A stretch of 19,610 nucleotides of DNA, taken from NCBI GenBank assembly GCA_017502425.1, contig JAFVVB010000103.1:1-19610 (forward strand), read 5' to 3'. Of the stretch, positions 1-7,803 are shown one piece after another. Numbering within the stretch: position 1 is the stretch's first letter; each line of letters opens with the position of its first letter. This DNA is from Ruminococcus sp. (lineage in GTDB: Bacteria > Bacillota > Clostridia > Oscillospirales > Acutalibacteraceae). The notes beneath the pieces were generated by a model. That model had not been told where the DNA came from, did no database searches, and was given only the letters and a program-made list of their open reading frames with translations. The position numbers and the translations under genes are program-made.

Positions 1-969
1 AACCGTCAATCCGTTCGACCTACATGTCATCGCCATCACAACGGCTTGCGCATCAGTAGGAAAACCAGGATACGGCATAGTGCGTATCAGTTTCGGAGAT
101 TTCAATCTGTACGGGGCGTCTATGGTTAGCTTTCCTTCTTTGAAGGTGAGCTCGCATCCAGCCTGCTCGAAAATCGGAATCACGGTAGAAAGGTGTGACT
201 GTACAACACCATCTAGTGTGACCTTAGATGAAGTTGACGCCGCACACGACATCAGCGTAGTTGCAACTATTCGGTCGCTGATTATGCTATGAGAACATCC
301 GTGGAGTTTATCAACCCCTTCGATGATGATAGTGCTCTCACCAGCACCGCTGATTTTGGCACCGCATGAGTTCAGAAAATCCGCTAAATCAGTGATTTCT
401 GGCTCTTTAGCAGCATTGGTCACTATGGTAGTACCCTTTGCTTTTACTGCGGTAAGTATTATATTCTCAGTAGCTCCGACACTCGGAAACGAAAGTGCTA
501 TTTTCGCAGGTTTTATATAATCCTGTGCACTGCACTCAAGCTCTCCGTGCTGCTCATTTATATCAATCCCCATCTGCCTTAATGCGCTAAGGTGCAAATC
601 AATCGGTCGAGGTCCTAACTCGCACCCGCCAGGTAATGACATTTTCGCCTTAGAACATCGTGAAATAAGAACTCCTAAAAAAATGATAGACGAACGCATT
701 TTGAGCATCAGTTCGTGTGGTATATCGCTTCTTTTCACATCAGATGTATCAACCACTAAGGTATCACCGCTTCTGTACGCTTTACACCCTAAATATCTTA
801 AAATACTGATGGTTGCATCAACATCCGATAAATCCGGACAGTTATAAAGTACACATTCATCTTCGCATAAAAGCGTTGCCGCTAATATCGGCAGCGTGCT
901 GTTTTTTGATCCCTGTACTTTTACTTCTCCACAGAGCTTTCTGCCACCATTGATAAGAAGCTTCGACAC
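1..969 (-). CDS. murA: UDP-N-acetylglucosamine 1-carboxyvinyltransferase MurA (partial, 3' end outside window)
   Basis: MurA transfers enolpyruvate from PEP to UDP-GlcNAc, the first committed cytoplasmic step of peptidoglycan precursor synthesis and the target of fosfomycin. The reading frame stays open for 323 codons to the left edge, so the C-terminal part (roughly 95 residues by family length) is missing. Visible landmarks match E. coli numbering closely: the K22-N23 pair near the N-terminus, R92, the catalytic loop PGGCELGPRP with the nucleophile at Cys116 (E. coli Cys115), and FPTD with Asp306 (E. coli Asp305). I chose the GTG at 969 because a GAAAGGG ribosome site lies about 8 bases upstream and the numbering then agrees with the family. 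An in-frame ATG at 1005 has no ribosome site. It lies 82 bases after murG, as the last visible gene of the dcw cluster. Identity is near certain. Confidence 0.96.
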   Translation of the reverse strand, partial: MSKLLINGGRKLCGEVKVQGSKNSTLPILAATLLCEDECVLYNCPDLSDVDATISILRYLGCKAYRSGDTLVVDTSDVKRSDIPHELMLKMRSSIIFLGVLISRCSKAKMSLPGGCELGPRPIDLHLSALRQMGIDINEQHGELECSAQDYIKPAKIALSFPSVGATENIILTAVKAKGTTIVTNAAKEPEITDLADFLNSCGAKISGAGESTIIIEGVDKLHGCSHSIISDRIVATTLMSCAASTSSKVTLDGVVQSHLSTVIPIFEQAGCELTFKEGKLTIDAPYRLKSPKLIRTMPYPGFPTDAQAVVMAMTCRSNGLTV

Positions 970-1051
970 AACAAACACCCTTTCACGAATAATGTTTACA
1001 CGCATGTATTCTATGAAATGATAGTTTGTACTGTGAATATATGAGTAAAAA

Positions 1052-2167
1052 TTACTTTACGATTTCTTTAACTATATTGTATATACGCTCAGATGCGTTA
1101 GTAATAGCCATAGATTGAGCATTTTGCGAATATTCTTTCAGTAACTCTTTATCAGCTGCCATATCATCAACAGCTTTGATGAGTTTTTCCTCAGTGAGGT
1201 CTTTTTCTTCGATAATCGAAGCAGCCTTTTTATTAACTAAAGCCATCGCATTATGATACTGGTGATTTTCAGCAACATACGGAGATGGAATCAGTACCGC
1301 AGGCTTACCTTTAGCCTGAATCTCAGAAAGTGTGATAGCGCCTGCTCTACACACAACGAGATCACACGCTGCAAGACACTGTGGCATATTATCAATATAC
1401 TGTCTTACACTTAAATTATCATATTCGTCTATATTAACGCCTTTTTCTTTTACAAGCTCAGGGAACCATGTACCCTGCTGGCCGTAGGCGTGAATATGCT
1501 GGAATTTCTGGTCTTTGGCACTTCGTGCCACAAGACCTGCCATAGATTCGTTAATGCATCTGGCACCGAGTGAACCACCAAAAGAAAGCACAACCGGTCT
1601 GTCATCGAGTCCGAGTTCTTTACGTGCCTGCTCCTTGTCCACTCTGAGAATTTCTTCTCTGATAGGATTACCAGTCACTACGTAATCAACACCACTTTCA
1701 AGGTGCTTTTTAGCATCTTCAATCGCAAGCATTACTTTCTTTACTTTTTTAGAGAGCATTTTAGTAGTAATGCCCGGAAAAGCGTTCTGCTCATGAATAA
1801 TACACGGGATACCCATATTAGCCGCTGTTCTGACAACAGGACCGCTGACGTATCCACCTGTACCGATACAGATATCAGGGTTAAACTGAGCAATAAGCTT
1901 TTTAGCTTTAGCAGAAGAAGTGAACATTCTAGATACTGTCTTGACGTTATGAACTAAAGACTGCGGTTTAAAGTTACGTTTAAATCCGCTGATGACGATA
2001 GATTCAATATCAAAACCGGCTTTTTTAACTAAAGTCTGCTCCATACCGTCTTTGTTTCCGATGAAGAGAATCTGTGTGTCCGGTTCCTTTTCTTTTATGT
2101 AACCTGCGATAGCCAGTGCCGGATTAATATGTCCGGTGGTGCCGCCGCCAGCTAATAATATCTTCAT
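1052..2167 (-). CDS. murG: UDP-N-acetylglucosamine--lipid I GlcNAc transferase MurG
   Basis: MurG is the membrane-associated GT28-family glycosyltransferase that adds GlcNAc to lipid I, giving lipid II on the cytoplasmic face. The 371-residue length is normal. The N-terminal glycine-rich loop GGGTTGH is at residues 7-13, followed by an acceptor-domain segment with GTGGYVSGP and HEQNAFPG. The C-terminal UDP-GlcNAc domain shows LSFGGSLGA near residue 195 and a CRAGAITLSE segment near residue 274. The ATG at 2167 follows an AAGGAGA ribosome site by 5 bases. It lies 10 bases after ftsW, so co-transcription and perhaps coupled translation are likely. In many relatives murD sits nearby, but here the preceding genes are ftsW and mraY only. 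Confidence 0.97.
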   Translation of the reverse strand: MKILLAGGGTTGHINPALAIAGYIKEKEPDTQILFIGNKDGMEQTLVKKAGFDIESIVISGFKRNFKPQSLVHNVKTVSRMFTSSAKAKKLIAQFNPDICIGTGGYVSGPVVRTAANMGIPCIIHEQNAFPGITTKMLSKKVKKVMLAIEDAKKHLESGVDYVVTGNPIREEILRVDKEQARKELGLDDRPVVLSFGGSLGARCINESMAGLVARSAKDQKFQHIHAYGQQGTWFPELVKEKGVNIDEYDNLSVRQYIDNMPQCLAACDLVVCRAGAITLSEIQAKGKPAVLIPSPYVAENHQYHNAMALVNKKAASIIEEKDLTEEKLIKAVDDMAADKELLKEYSQNAQSMAITNASERIYNIVKEIVK

Positions 2168-2177
2168 AATGCTCTCC

Positions 2178-3446
2178 TTAAATCTTCTCTATATTTGCAG
2201 AACGTGAAATAGATAATACAATACCCATCTGGAATAACAGCATCAAAAGTGAGCTACCACCGTACGAGAAGAACGGCAGACTGATACCGGTATTCGGCAA
2301 CCAGTCGGTGATAACCAGAATGTTCAGTATTACCTGTATACCAATCTGAGAAGTAAGACCGATACCGAGCAGTTTACCGAAACGGTCTTTCGCTCTCAGC
2401 GAAATAACAATACCACGCCACACAAGCAGCGCAAAAACAAGCAGTATAGCAACCGCACCTATAAGTCCTAACTCCTCGCATACAATAGCAAAAACGAAAT
2501 CGTTCTGAGGCTCAGGAAGGTATAGATACTTCTGACGTGACTGACCAAGTCCTAATCCGAACATACCGCCCGAACCGATAGCATATAGTGAGTTTCTGGT
2601 CTGCCATGTCTGCTGCCACTGAGTTTCGTCAACGTATTCCAAAGCCTTTCCCCATCCGTCCATACGGTCCATAGCGTAAGACAGAAGTCCGGTAGCCCAT
2701 AAAATCAAAACGGCAATGGCGAGTATCACAGCCGCAACGCCAATCCACTTAATTTCAATACCTGATACAAAAAGCATTACAACCGTAAGTAACGCAACGA
2801 TAACAATACATGAGTAATGAGGCTCTAAAAGTAGCAAGAACGCAGTAGATGCAAATACCGCTGCACCAGGTAGCACACCGTATTTGACCGTGTCCATCCT
2901 ATCATAATACTTACTGCCCCAATGAGCAAGGAAAAGTATGATAGCGAACTTACTGATCTCCGATGCCTGAATACCGTAGTCACCGATACCAATCCATCGG
3001 TGGATACCTGTTTGAGACGGTATCAGAAGTACTACCACAAGCGCAAAGTACGACACGCCCAAAATCAAAGCGGAAAATCGATGAAAATGATGGTAATCAA
3101 AATATGATACCGCAAGCATTATCGCAATACCGACTATCGCGAAAATAAGCTGTCGTTTCAGATAATAATAGCTGTCGCCGATTTCGTAAAACGCAATCGG
3201 GTAACTTGCCGAGAACATCATAGTGATGCCGATAGCAAGAAGCAACACAATAAGCATGCAAAACGGCACGTCAAGACCTTTACCGATATTCAAAAGTGAG
3301 AAATGAATCTTTCTTTTCACAGGTCTTTTGTTTGCATATCTGTTTCTTTCTGTACGAGCAGATGCTTCAGTTGTTCTGCGTCTGTCGCTAATGTATCTAT
3401 GATGTTGTGATTCTCTGTGTGTAGCATAATGACTCAACTGACTCAT
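2178..3446 (-). CDS. ftsW: SEDS-family peptidoglycan polymerase FtsW (SpoVE-like)
   Basis: FtsW is the SEDS glycosyltransferase that polymerises lipid II at the division septum with its cognate class B PBP. The protein is 422 residues with about ten hydrophobic segments starting near residue 60. The catalytic-loop Asp is present in the PEPQNDFVFA segment (Asp316), and the signature SYGGSS lies near the C-terminus. The N-terminus carries a roughly 55-residue Arg/Lys/His-rich hydrophilic extension before the first membrane span, longer than B. subtilis SpoVE (about 366 residues in total). The ATG at 3446 has a GGAGAGGAG ribosome site directly upstream. It lies 20 bases after mraY and 10 before murG. 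Position in the dcw cluster favours FtsW over RodA; whether it also serves in sporulation like SpoVE cannot be told. Confidence 0.95.
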   Translation of the reverse strand: MSQLSHYATHRESQHHRYISDRRRTTEASARTERNRYANKRPVKRKIHFSLLNIGKGLDVPFCMLIVLLLAIGITMMFSASYPIAFYEIGDSYYYLKRQLIFAIVGIAIMLAVSYFDYHHFHRFSALILGVSYFALVVVLLIPSQTGIHRWIGIGDYGIQASEISKFAIILFLAHWGSKYYDRMDTVKYGVLPGAAVFASTAFLLLLEPHYSCIVIVALLTVVMLFVSGIEIKWIGVAAVILAIAVLILWATGLLSYAMDRMDGWGKALEYVDETQWQQTWQTRNSLYAIGSGGMFGLGLGQSRQKYLYLPEPQNDFVFAIVCEELGLIGAVAILLVFALLVWRGIVISLRAKDRFGKLLGIGLTSQIGIQVILNILVITDWLPNTGISLPFFSYGGSSLLMLLFQMGIVLSISRSANIEKI

Positions 3447-3466
3447 CTCCTCTCCGATAAAATAAT

Positions 3467-4474
3467 TTATACAGAACTAACTAAAATAAGTGCAATAGCA
3501 ACTATTCCCGCAATAGCGGTAATAAGGGAAAATACAACCACGATTTTCATCTCGCTCCATCCACCCATCTCAAAATGGTGATGAATAGGGCTCATTCTGA
3601 AAAGTCGTTTTCCGTGTGTGAGTTTGAAGTATGTAACCTGAATCATTACGGAGAACATCTCCACAAGATACATACAACCTACTAAAAGCAGAATAACGTG
3701 CATATCCATAGCAAATGCCATAGCGCACACTATACCACCTAAAAACAGCGAACCGGTATCACCCATAAACACCTTCGCAGGGTGGAAGTTCCACACTAAG
3801 AAACCTAAGCATCCGCCCGCAATCGCTGCTGAAAACAAAGCGTTTGAATCAAAAACTCCGAGTAATGTCGCTATCATCATAAAAATCAGAGCGACAAAGA
3901 AAGTGATAGAACCGTTAAGTCCATCGATACCATCAGTCAGGTTAACCGCATTCGTGATACCAACTATGATTAACGGCATGATAATGTAGTAGAAAATGCC
4001 GATATCAAGATATCCCACAAATGGTATGTATATGTCGGTGTTGTCACCTATGACTCTCATAATCAGAAGGTAAATCGCTACTACCGAAAACTGTAAAACG
4101 AGCTTCTGGATAGCGGTTAAACCTAAATTACGCTTCTTAACAACCTTGATGTAGTCATCGATAAAACCTATCGCACCGTAGCACAGCGCTAGGAACAGAC
4201 CTGCGAAAACAAAGTATTCATTATCGCCAAAGCCGTCGTGAAACACAGCAAACGATGCAACTGAAATAATGGTAGAAATAACGATACCTAAAATAAACAT
4301 CAGACCACCCATAGTAGGTGTGCCCTGCTTATTCTTATGCCATGACGGACCGACATCTAAAATAGTCTGACCGTATTTAAGCTTATGTAAAAACGGTACT
4401 AAATATTTGCCTGAAATAGCTGATATCGCAAACGATACAACCGCTGTGCAAAAAGCCCAAATTCCAATCTCCAT
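3467..4474 (-). CDS. mraY: Phospho-N-acetylmuramoyl-pentapeptide transferase MraY
   Basis: MraY moves phospho-MurNAc-pentapeptide from UDP onto undecaprenyl phosphate, making lipid I at the inner membrane face. The 335-residue polytopic protein has all family signatures: the Asp pair in FIDDY at residues 106-107, NLTDGIDGL at 178-186, FMGDTGS with Asp239, and the cytoplasmic PIHHHFE histidine motif at about 296-302. The ATG at 4474 follows a GAGGTG ribosome site by 5 bases. It begins 32 bases after the pbp stop codon. In the classical Bacillus/Clostridium order murE and murF lie between pbp and mraY, and murD follows mraY. None of the three is present here. Confidence 0.97.
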   Translation of the reverse strand: MEIGIWAFCTAVVSFAISAISGKYLVPFLHKLKYGQTILDVGPSWHKNKQGTPTMGGLMFILGIVISTIISVASFAVFHDGFGDNEYFVFAGLFLALCYGAIGFIDDYIKVVKKRNLGLTAIQKLVLQFSVVAIYLLIMRVIGDNTDIYIPFVGYLDIGIFYYIIMPLIIVGITNAVNLTDGIDGLNGSITFFVALIFMMIATLLGVFDSNALFSAAIAGGCLGFLVWNFHPAKVFMGDTGSLFLGGIVCAMAFAMDMHVILLLVGCMYLVEMFSVMIQVTYFKLTHGKRLFRMSPIHHHFEMGGWSEMKIVVVFSLITAIAGIVAIALILVSSV

Positions 4475-4506
4475 ATTTACACCTCATTTATTTTGAGAAT
4501 AATTTA

Positions 4507-6801
4507 CTAGTCATTTACGCTGCTTGAACTGAATGTAACAGTAACAACCGTACCCGCACTAACCTGTGTACCTTCAGCAATACTCTGAGCAGTTGAAAGT
4601 GAATCTGACGAGTTAACCGCACCAGTGATACTGATATTGATTCCGTAGTATGATGCGAGATAGTTAACATCGTATAAGCTGTAACCAACGAGATTAGGTA
4701 CGGTAACCTTCTCGGTAACGCTGTTCTCATCAGTATAAAGTACCACTGTACCACCGGTAGGAATATTACTTCCTGCCGCAGGAACCTGAGATACAACCTT
4801 AGTACCTTCACCCTTGATAGTAACTTCAAATCCATCAGCATTAACGAGTTTTGAAGCCTCGGATACCGAAAGACCTGTGTATGTGCCTGTTGTAGTATCT
4901 ACGTTAGCTGCTTCTTCCTCAGTATACTGAGCATCGACTTCGAGATACGGAAGCACTTCGCCCATGATGTTAGCAAACACCGGTGCCGCAACCGCACTAC
5001 CGTAGTAATTACCTGAAAGCGGTGTATCAAAGAAGACCAGCAACGCAATTTCAGGATTATCAGCAGGAGCAAAACCGCAGTATGATGCGATATAGTCCTG
5101 AACGTTATCTCCGTTTGAGTCGGAAAGTTTCTCGGATGTACCGGTTTTACCTGCGATTCTGTAACCGGCTACATAGCCGTTTTTACCTGTACCGCCGATA
5201 GCATTCTGCTCCAGAATGTTACGCATTTCTTTAGCAACTTCTTCGGAAATAACCTGACGTTTAGTATCTGTGCTGATATTCTGAACAACAGAACCGTCAG
5301 TACCTAAAATCTGTTTAACAACGTGTGGCTGAACCAAATCTCCGCCGTTTGCGATAGCCGATGCCGCTGTAATCATCTGAATCGGTGTAATAGAAAAGTT
5401 CTGACCGAATGACGCAACCGCCAAGTCGACCGGTCCCATAGAACCGTCTTCGGTAAAGAAGATGTCGTCGGACTCACCCGGAAGGTCAATGCCTGTTTTC
5501 TCAGAGAAACCAAATGACTGGTAATACTCCCAGAACTTTTCTTCTCCTACGCTCTGACCAATCTGGATGAACGCAGGGTTACATGAGTTACAAAGAGCCT
5601 GAGTGTAATTCTGGGTTCCGTGACCCGAAGACAAGTGACAACCGATTTTTTTGTCGTACAGTTCAAACACACCCGAACATGTAAACGCCGTGTCAGCTGT
5701 AACAGTACCTTCTTCAAGTGCCATGGAAAGTGACACCATCTTGAATACCGAACCCGGATAGTATGTATCACTTATAGCCTTATTACGCCACATCTTAGAC
5801 AGTGCCGCACTTTCAGCCTCGCTTCTTGCGGTAGCTAGTAGCTCCTCGAGTTCCTTATTAGTCGGATTTTCGTTTTCTTTTAGGTATCCGTTTTCGTAAA
5901 GGTATTCTTTATCTATTTCTTTGATTTTCTTTCTGTCATCTTTGTTGATGGTGAAAGGATCGTTAGGGTCATATCCATCAACAGTAGCCATAGCGAGAAT
6001 CTCGCCTGTATTTACATCCATCGCGATACCGACACCACGGTTATATACATCATAGTCTTCGATACCCTGCTTCATATGTCTTTCGACTATACTCTGGATA
6101 GTTTCGTCAAGGGTAAGCACGAGCGAGTTACCGTCAACCGCCTCGACATTCTGGCTGTAATCAAACGGCATAGCAGTGCCATTAGCGTTAGTCGCAGTAA
6201 TGAGTCGTCCCGGAGTACCTGTCAGATACTCGTCGTACTCGTTCTCAACACCTGATAGTCCCTGGTCATCAGAACCGGTAAATCCGATTACCGACGCAGC
6301 GAGTTCGCCATATGGATAGTAACGTTTATAGTCGTCAAGTAACGCAATAACGCTTGCTATTTCGTACTTTTCCTCAATCTGATTCATGAGCTCTAAAATC
6401 TTTTTTTGCTCTTCACTTTCGACCTTACGCTTTACTACTACGTAGTAGCTATCCTGCTTAGTCTGCTCTAAAACTTCGGCTTTATCGAGTTTTAATATTT
6501 CAGCAAGCTCGGTAGCAACGAATTCTCTCTGCTCATCGGTCTTGAAGTTAGCAGGTGAAAGTACTACCTGCCATACAGAAGCACTCTGCGCAAGAATCTG
6601 ACCGTTTCTGTCGTAGATAGTTCCACGCTTAGCTCGGATAGTGGTATCGGAGAGCTGCTGCTCTACGGCTTTTTGCTGGAGGTCTTCACCCGCTACAAGC
6701 TGCAAATACGCAAGTCGGGAAATGACTGCTCCGAATCCAACCACTAAAACTATGATCAGCAACCATACGGTTCGCTGTCTGAGTCTTTGATTAGCTCCCA
6801 T
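4507..6801 (-). CDS. Class B penicillin-binding protein with two PASTA domains (FtsI/PBP2B/SpoVD-like transpeptidase)
   Basis: This is the septal DD-transpeptidase that cross-links peptidoglycan made by its SEDS partner FtsW. A single N-terminal membrane anchor at about residues 12-30 is followed by the PBP dimerisation domain (RAKRGTIYDRNG at 57-67) and the transpeptidase domain. The catalytic motifs are SVFK (Ser351-Lys354), SCN (Ser406-Asn408) and KTGT (552-555). Two PASTA repeats follow at about 640-690 and 698-758; the second contains VPNLVGYS. A charged Lys/Glu-rich segment at about 283-340 precedes the active serine. The ATG at 6801 follows an AGGAGGG site by about 8 bases. A vegetative division role is likely from context, but a sporulation role as in SpoVD cannot be excluded, so no symbol is given. 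It is separated from ftsL by 194 bases that include a terminator. Confidence 0.95.
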   Translation of the reverse strand: MGANQRLRQRTVWLLIIVLVVGFGAVISRLAYLQLVAGEDLQQKAVEQQLSDTTIRAKRGTIYDRNGQILAQSASVWQVVLSPANFKTDEQREFVATELAEILKLDKAEVLEQTKQDSYYVVVKRKVESEEQKKILELMNQIEEKYEIASVIALLDDYKRYYPYGELAASVIGFTGSDDQGLSGVENEYDEYLTGTPGRLITATNANGTAMPFDYSQNVEAVDGNSLVLTLDETIQSIVERHMKQGIEDYDVYNRGVGIAMDVNTGEILAMATVDGYDPNDPFTINKDDRKKIKEIDKEYLYENGYLKENENPTNKELEELLATARSEAESAALSKMWRNKAISDTYYPGSVFKMVSLSMALEEGTVTADTAFTCSGVFELYDKKIGCHLSSGHGTQNYTQALCNSCNPAFIQIGQSVGEEKFWEYYQSFGFSEKTGIDLPGESDDIFFTEDGSMGPVDLAVASFGQNFSITPIQMITAASAIANGGDLVQPHVVKQILGTDGSVVQNISTDTKRQVISEEVAKEMRNILEQNAIGGTGKNGYVAGYRIAGKTGTSEKLSDSNGDNVQDYIASYCGFAPADNPEIALLVFFDTPLSGNYYGSAVAAPVFANIMGEVLPYLEVDAQYTEEEAANVDTTTGTYTGLSVSEASKLVNADGFEVTIKGEGTKVVSQVPAAGSNIPTGGTVVLYTDENSVTEKVTVPNLVGYSLYDVNYLASYYGINISITGAVNSSDSLSTAQSIAEGTQVSAGTVVTVTFSSSSVND

Positions 6802-6830
6802 AGTGGGTCCCTCCTTTCAGAATAATACTA

Positions 6831-6844
6831 TCAGATATATCTGA
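6831..6844. promoter_or_regulatory. Perfect 14-base palindrome in the pbp leader
   Basis: TCAGATATATCTGA reads identically on both strands. It lies 30-43 bases upstream of the pbp start codon, upstream of the ribosome site. It could be a small operator, but palindromes of this length in AT-rich leaders can occur by chance. No convincing -35/-10 pair was found between the ftsL terminator and this site. Confidence 0.3.
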
Positions 6845-6932
6845 AAACTAGCTGAAAATTTCATAAATTAAGTGTAAATATACGGGATTTCTACACGTTT
6901 TTCATCAAAAGACTTTACCCATACAATAGCAG

Positions 6933-6960
6933 AAAAAGAGTTAAGACAAAATCTCAACTC
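6933..6960 (-). terminator. Intrinsic terminator downstream of ftsL, inside the dcw cluster
   Basis: In the minus-strand transcript GAGUUGAGA pairs with UCUUAACUC (nine pairs including one G-U) around a UUUUG loop, followed at once by five U residues. The plus-strand arms are 6938-6946 and 6952-6960, and the A-run is 6933-6937. It lies 35 bases after the ftsL stop and about 130 bases before pbp. The stem has only modest GC content, so termination may be partial, giving attenuated read-through into the pbp-murA genes. Confidence 0.65.
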
Positions 6961-6995
6961 TCATCTTATACATACTTATTAAGCCGATAAGAATG

Positions 6996-7535
6996 TTATG
7001 CCCATAAAGAGGAAAATGACTGTGCGATAGTGTCAAAGACATTATTGCTTGATTCCATCGCAAGCTCCACTTTATCACCCTGTGAAAGGCTGATAAACTC
7101 CTTTTGAGAGTTGGAAACTTTACTCATCTTGAGCTCCTCTTTAGCATATTTTTCAACAACGGCTGTTGATATGCTCGCGTCAACCTTCATCTCGAGCTGA
7201 GTATATATACTCTGCTGTTCCTCGAGGTCTTTCTGTGCGGCGCCGATTTGCTGATTAAGCTCAGTCAGCTGTACCTGTCCGTGGATGATTAGTCCAACCA
7301 CGATAACAACCGCTAACGCAAGTACCACAGAACACGCAATCTTAAAAAAGTTATTCTTTCTTCTTTTTTCGCGCGTGATGGTTTTGCGTGAAGATTTGAC
7401 CGCCTTATTCTGTTTTTCAGGTTCAGGCTGATGGTTTGCTTTTTCTTTCGAAGGGGTATGTACCGAAGAGTGCAACATCTCCTCTTTCTCAAACAATCGC
7501 AAATCATAAGCCAGGTTACGATCTTCGTAAACCAT
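6996..7535 (-). CDS. ftsL: Septum formation initiator / cell division protein FtsL-like
   Basis: This is a small bitopic division protein of the FtsL/DivIC type, which forms a coiled coil with a partner and links the FtsQ (DivIB)-type protein to the FtsW-PBP pair. Of 179 residues, 1-63 are hydrophilic and basic (cytoplasmic), 64-85 form one membrane span, 86-118 are a heptad-rich coiled coil (LTELNQQIGAAQKDLEEQQ), and the rest is extracytoplasmic with EKYAKEELKM, typical of this family. Sequence alone is weak in this fast-evolving family; position between rsmH and a class B PBP is the main support. The ATG at 7535 has a GGGGTG-like site 5 bases upstream. Unusually, 393 bases separate it from rsmH, and a terminator follows it, so it may be regulated separately. 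Confidence 0.85.
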   Translation of the reverse strand: MVYEDRNLAYDLRLFEKEEMLHSSVHTPSKEKANHQPEPEKQNKAVKSSRKTITREKRRKNNFFKIACSVVLALAVVIVVGLIIHGQVQLTELNQQIGAAQKDLEEQQSIYTQLEMKVDASISTAVVEKYAKEELKMSKVSNSQKEFISLSQGDKVELAMESSNNVFDTIAQSFSSLWA

Positions 7536-7557
7536 AGCTACACCCCGTATCCTAACA

Positions 7558-7589
7558 TTTTGGTTTCTGTTTCTTTTGGTTTCTGTTTT
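7558..7589. repeat. Tandem 16-base direct repeat upstream of ftsL
   Basis: The unit TTTTGGTTTCTGTTTC (plus strand, 7558-7573) is followed immediately by a copy differing only in its last base (7574-7589). In the minus-strand ftsL leader this reads as two AAACAGAAACCAAAA-type copies ending about 22 bases before the ATG, just upstream of the ribosome site. It may be a recent slippage duplication or a repeated RNA-binding site; no family is recognised. Confidence 0.7.
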
Positions 7590-7676
7590 TCAGGCGATAT
7601 TATATAAAAAGGTCATAATCAGTGTGAAATCAAAAGCCGTTATTCAAAAATTACAGCTTTGATACTTTTAAAGAAA

Positions 7677-7700
7677 ATAAAACGACAATTTTCGTTTTAT
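7677..7700 (-). other. Perfect 9-bp hairpin in the ftsL leader
   Basis: In the minus-strand transcript AUAAAACGA pairs perfectly with UCGUUUUAU around a six-base loop, followed by UUUC and a U-rich stretch. It lies about 140 bases upstream of ftsL and about 60 bases downstream of the putative ftsL promoter. The stem is mostly A-U, so it is a weak terminator or attenuator candidate rather than a clear terminator. A short GGGAU/AUCCC pairing lies just upstream of it. Confidence 0.4.
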
Positions 7701-7761
7701 CGTCCTTACGGGATATACGGAACATCCCACAATATAGCGATAAAAGTAGAACTAAACACAA

Positions 7762-7789
7762 TTTATAGTGTTGTAAAAGAACTTGTAAA
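7762..7789 (-). promoter_or_regulatory. Putative SigA-type promoter for ftsL
   Basis: On the minus strand TTTACA (7784-7789) and TATAAA (7762-7767) are separated by 16 bases, one mismatch from consensus in each box. The -35 box sits inside the right arm of a perfect palindrome. Transcription would start near 7755, giving a leader of about 220 bases before ftsL. The region is AT-rich, so chance matches are possible. Confidence 0.45.
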
Positions 7790-7803
7790 CATATTTACAA
7801 GTT
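7780..7803. promoter_or_regulatory. Perfect inverted repeat, Rex-like operator candidate, overlapping the ftsL -35 box
   Basis: AACTTGTAAA and TTTACAAGTT flank a four-base spacer (CATA on the plus strand), giving ten perfectly paired positions. The inner TTGTAAA-N4-TTTACAA has the length and spacing of the redox repressor Rex site (TTGTTAA-N4-TTAACAA in clostridia, recalled from the literature), differing at one position per half-site. Overlap with the putative -35 box suits a repressor. Which protein binds is inference. Confidence 0.5.

Noticed and set aside
970..1005. Earlier ATG start for murA at 1005
   Set aside because: No ribosome site upstream; the GTG at 969 has GAAAGGG and gives residue numbering matching the family (K22, C116, D306).
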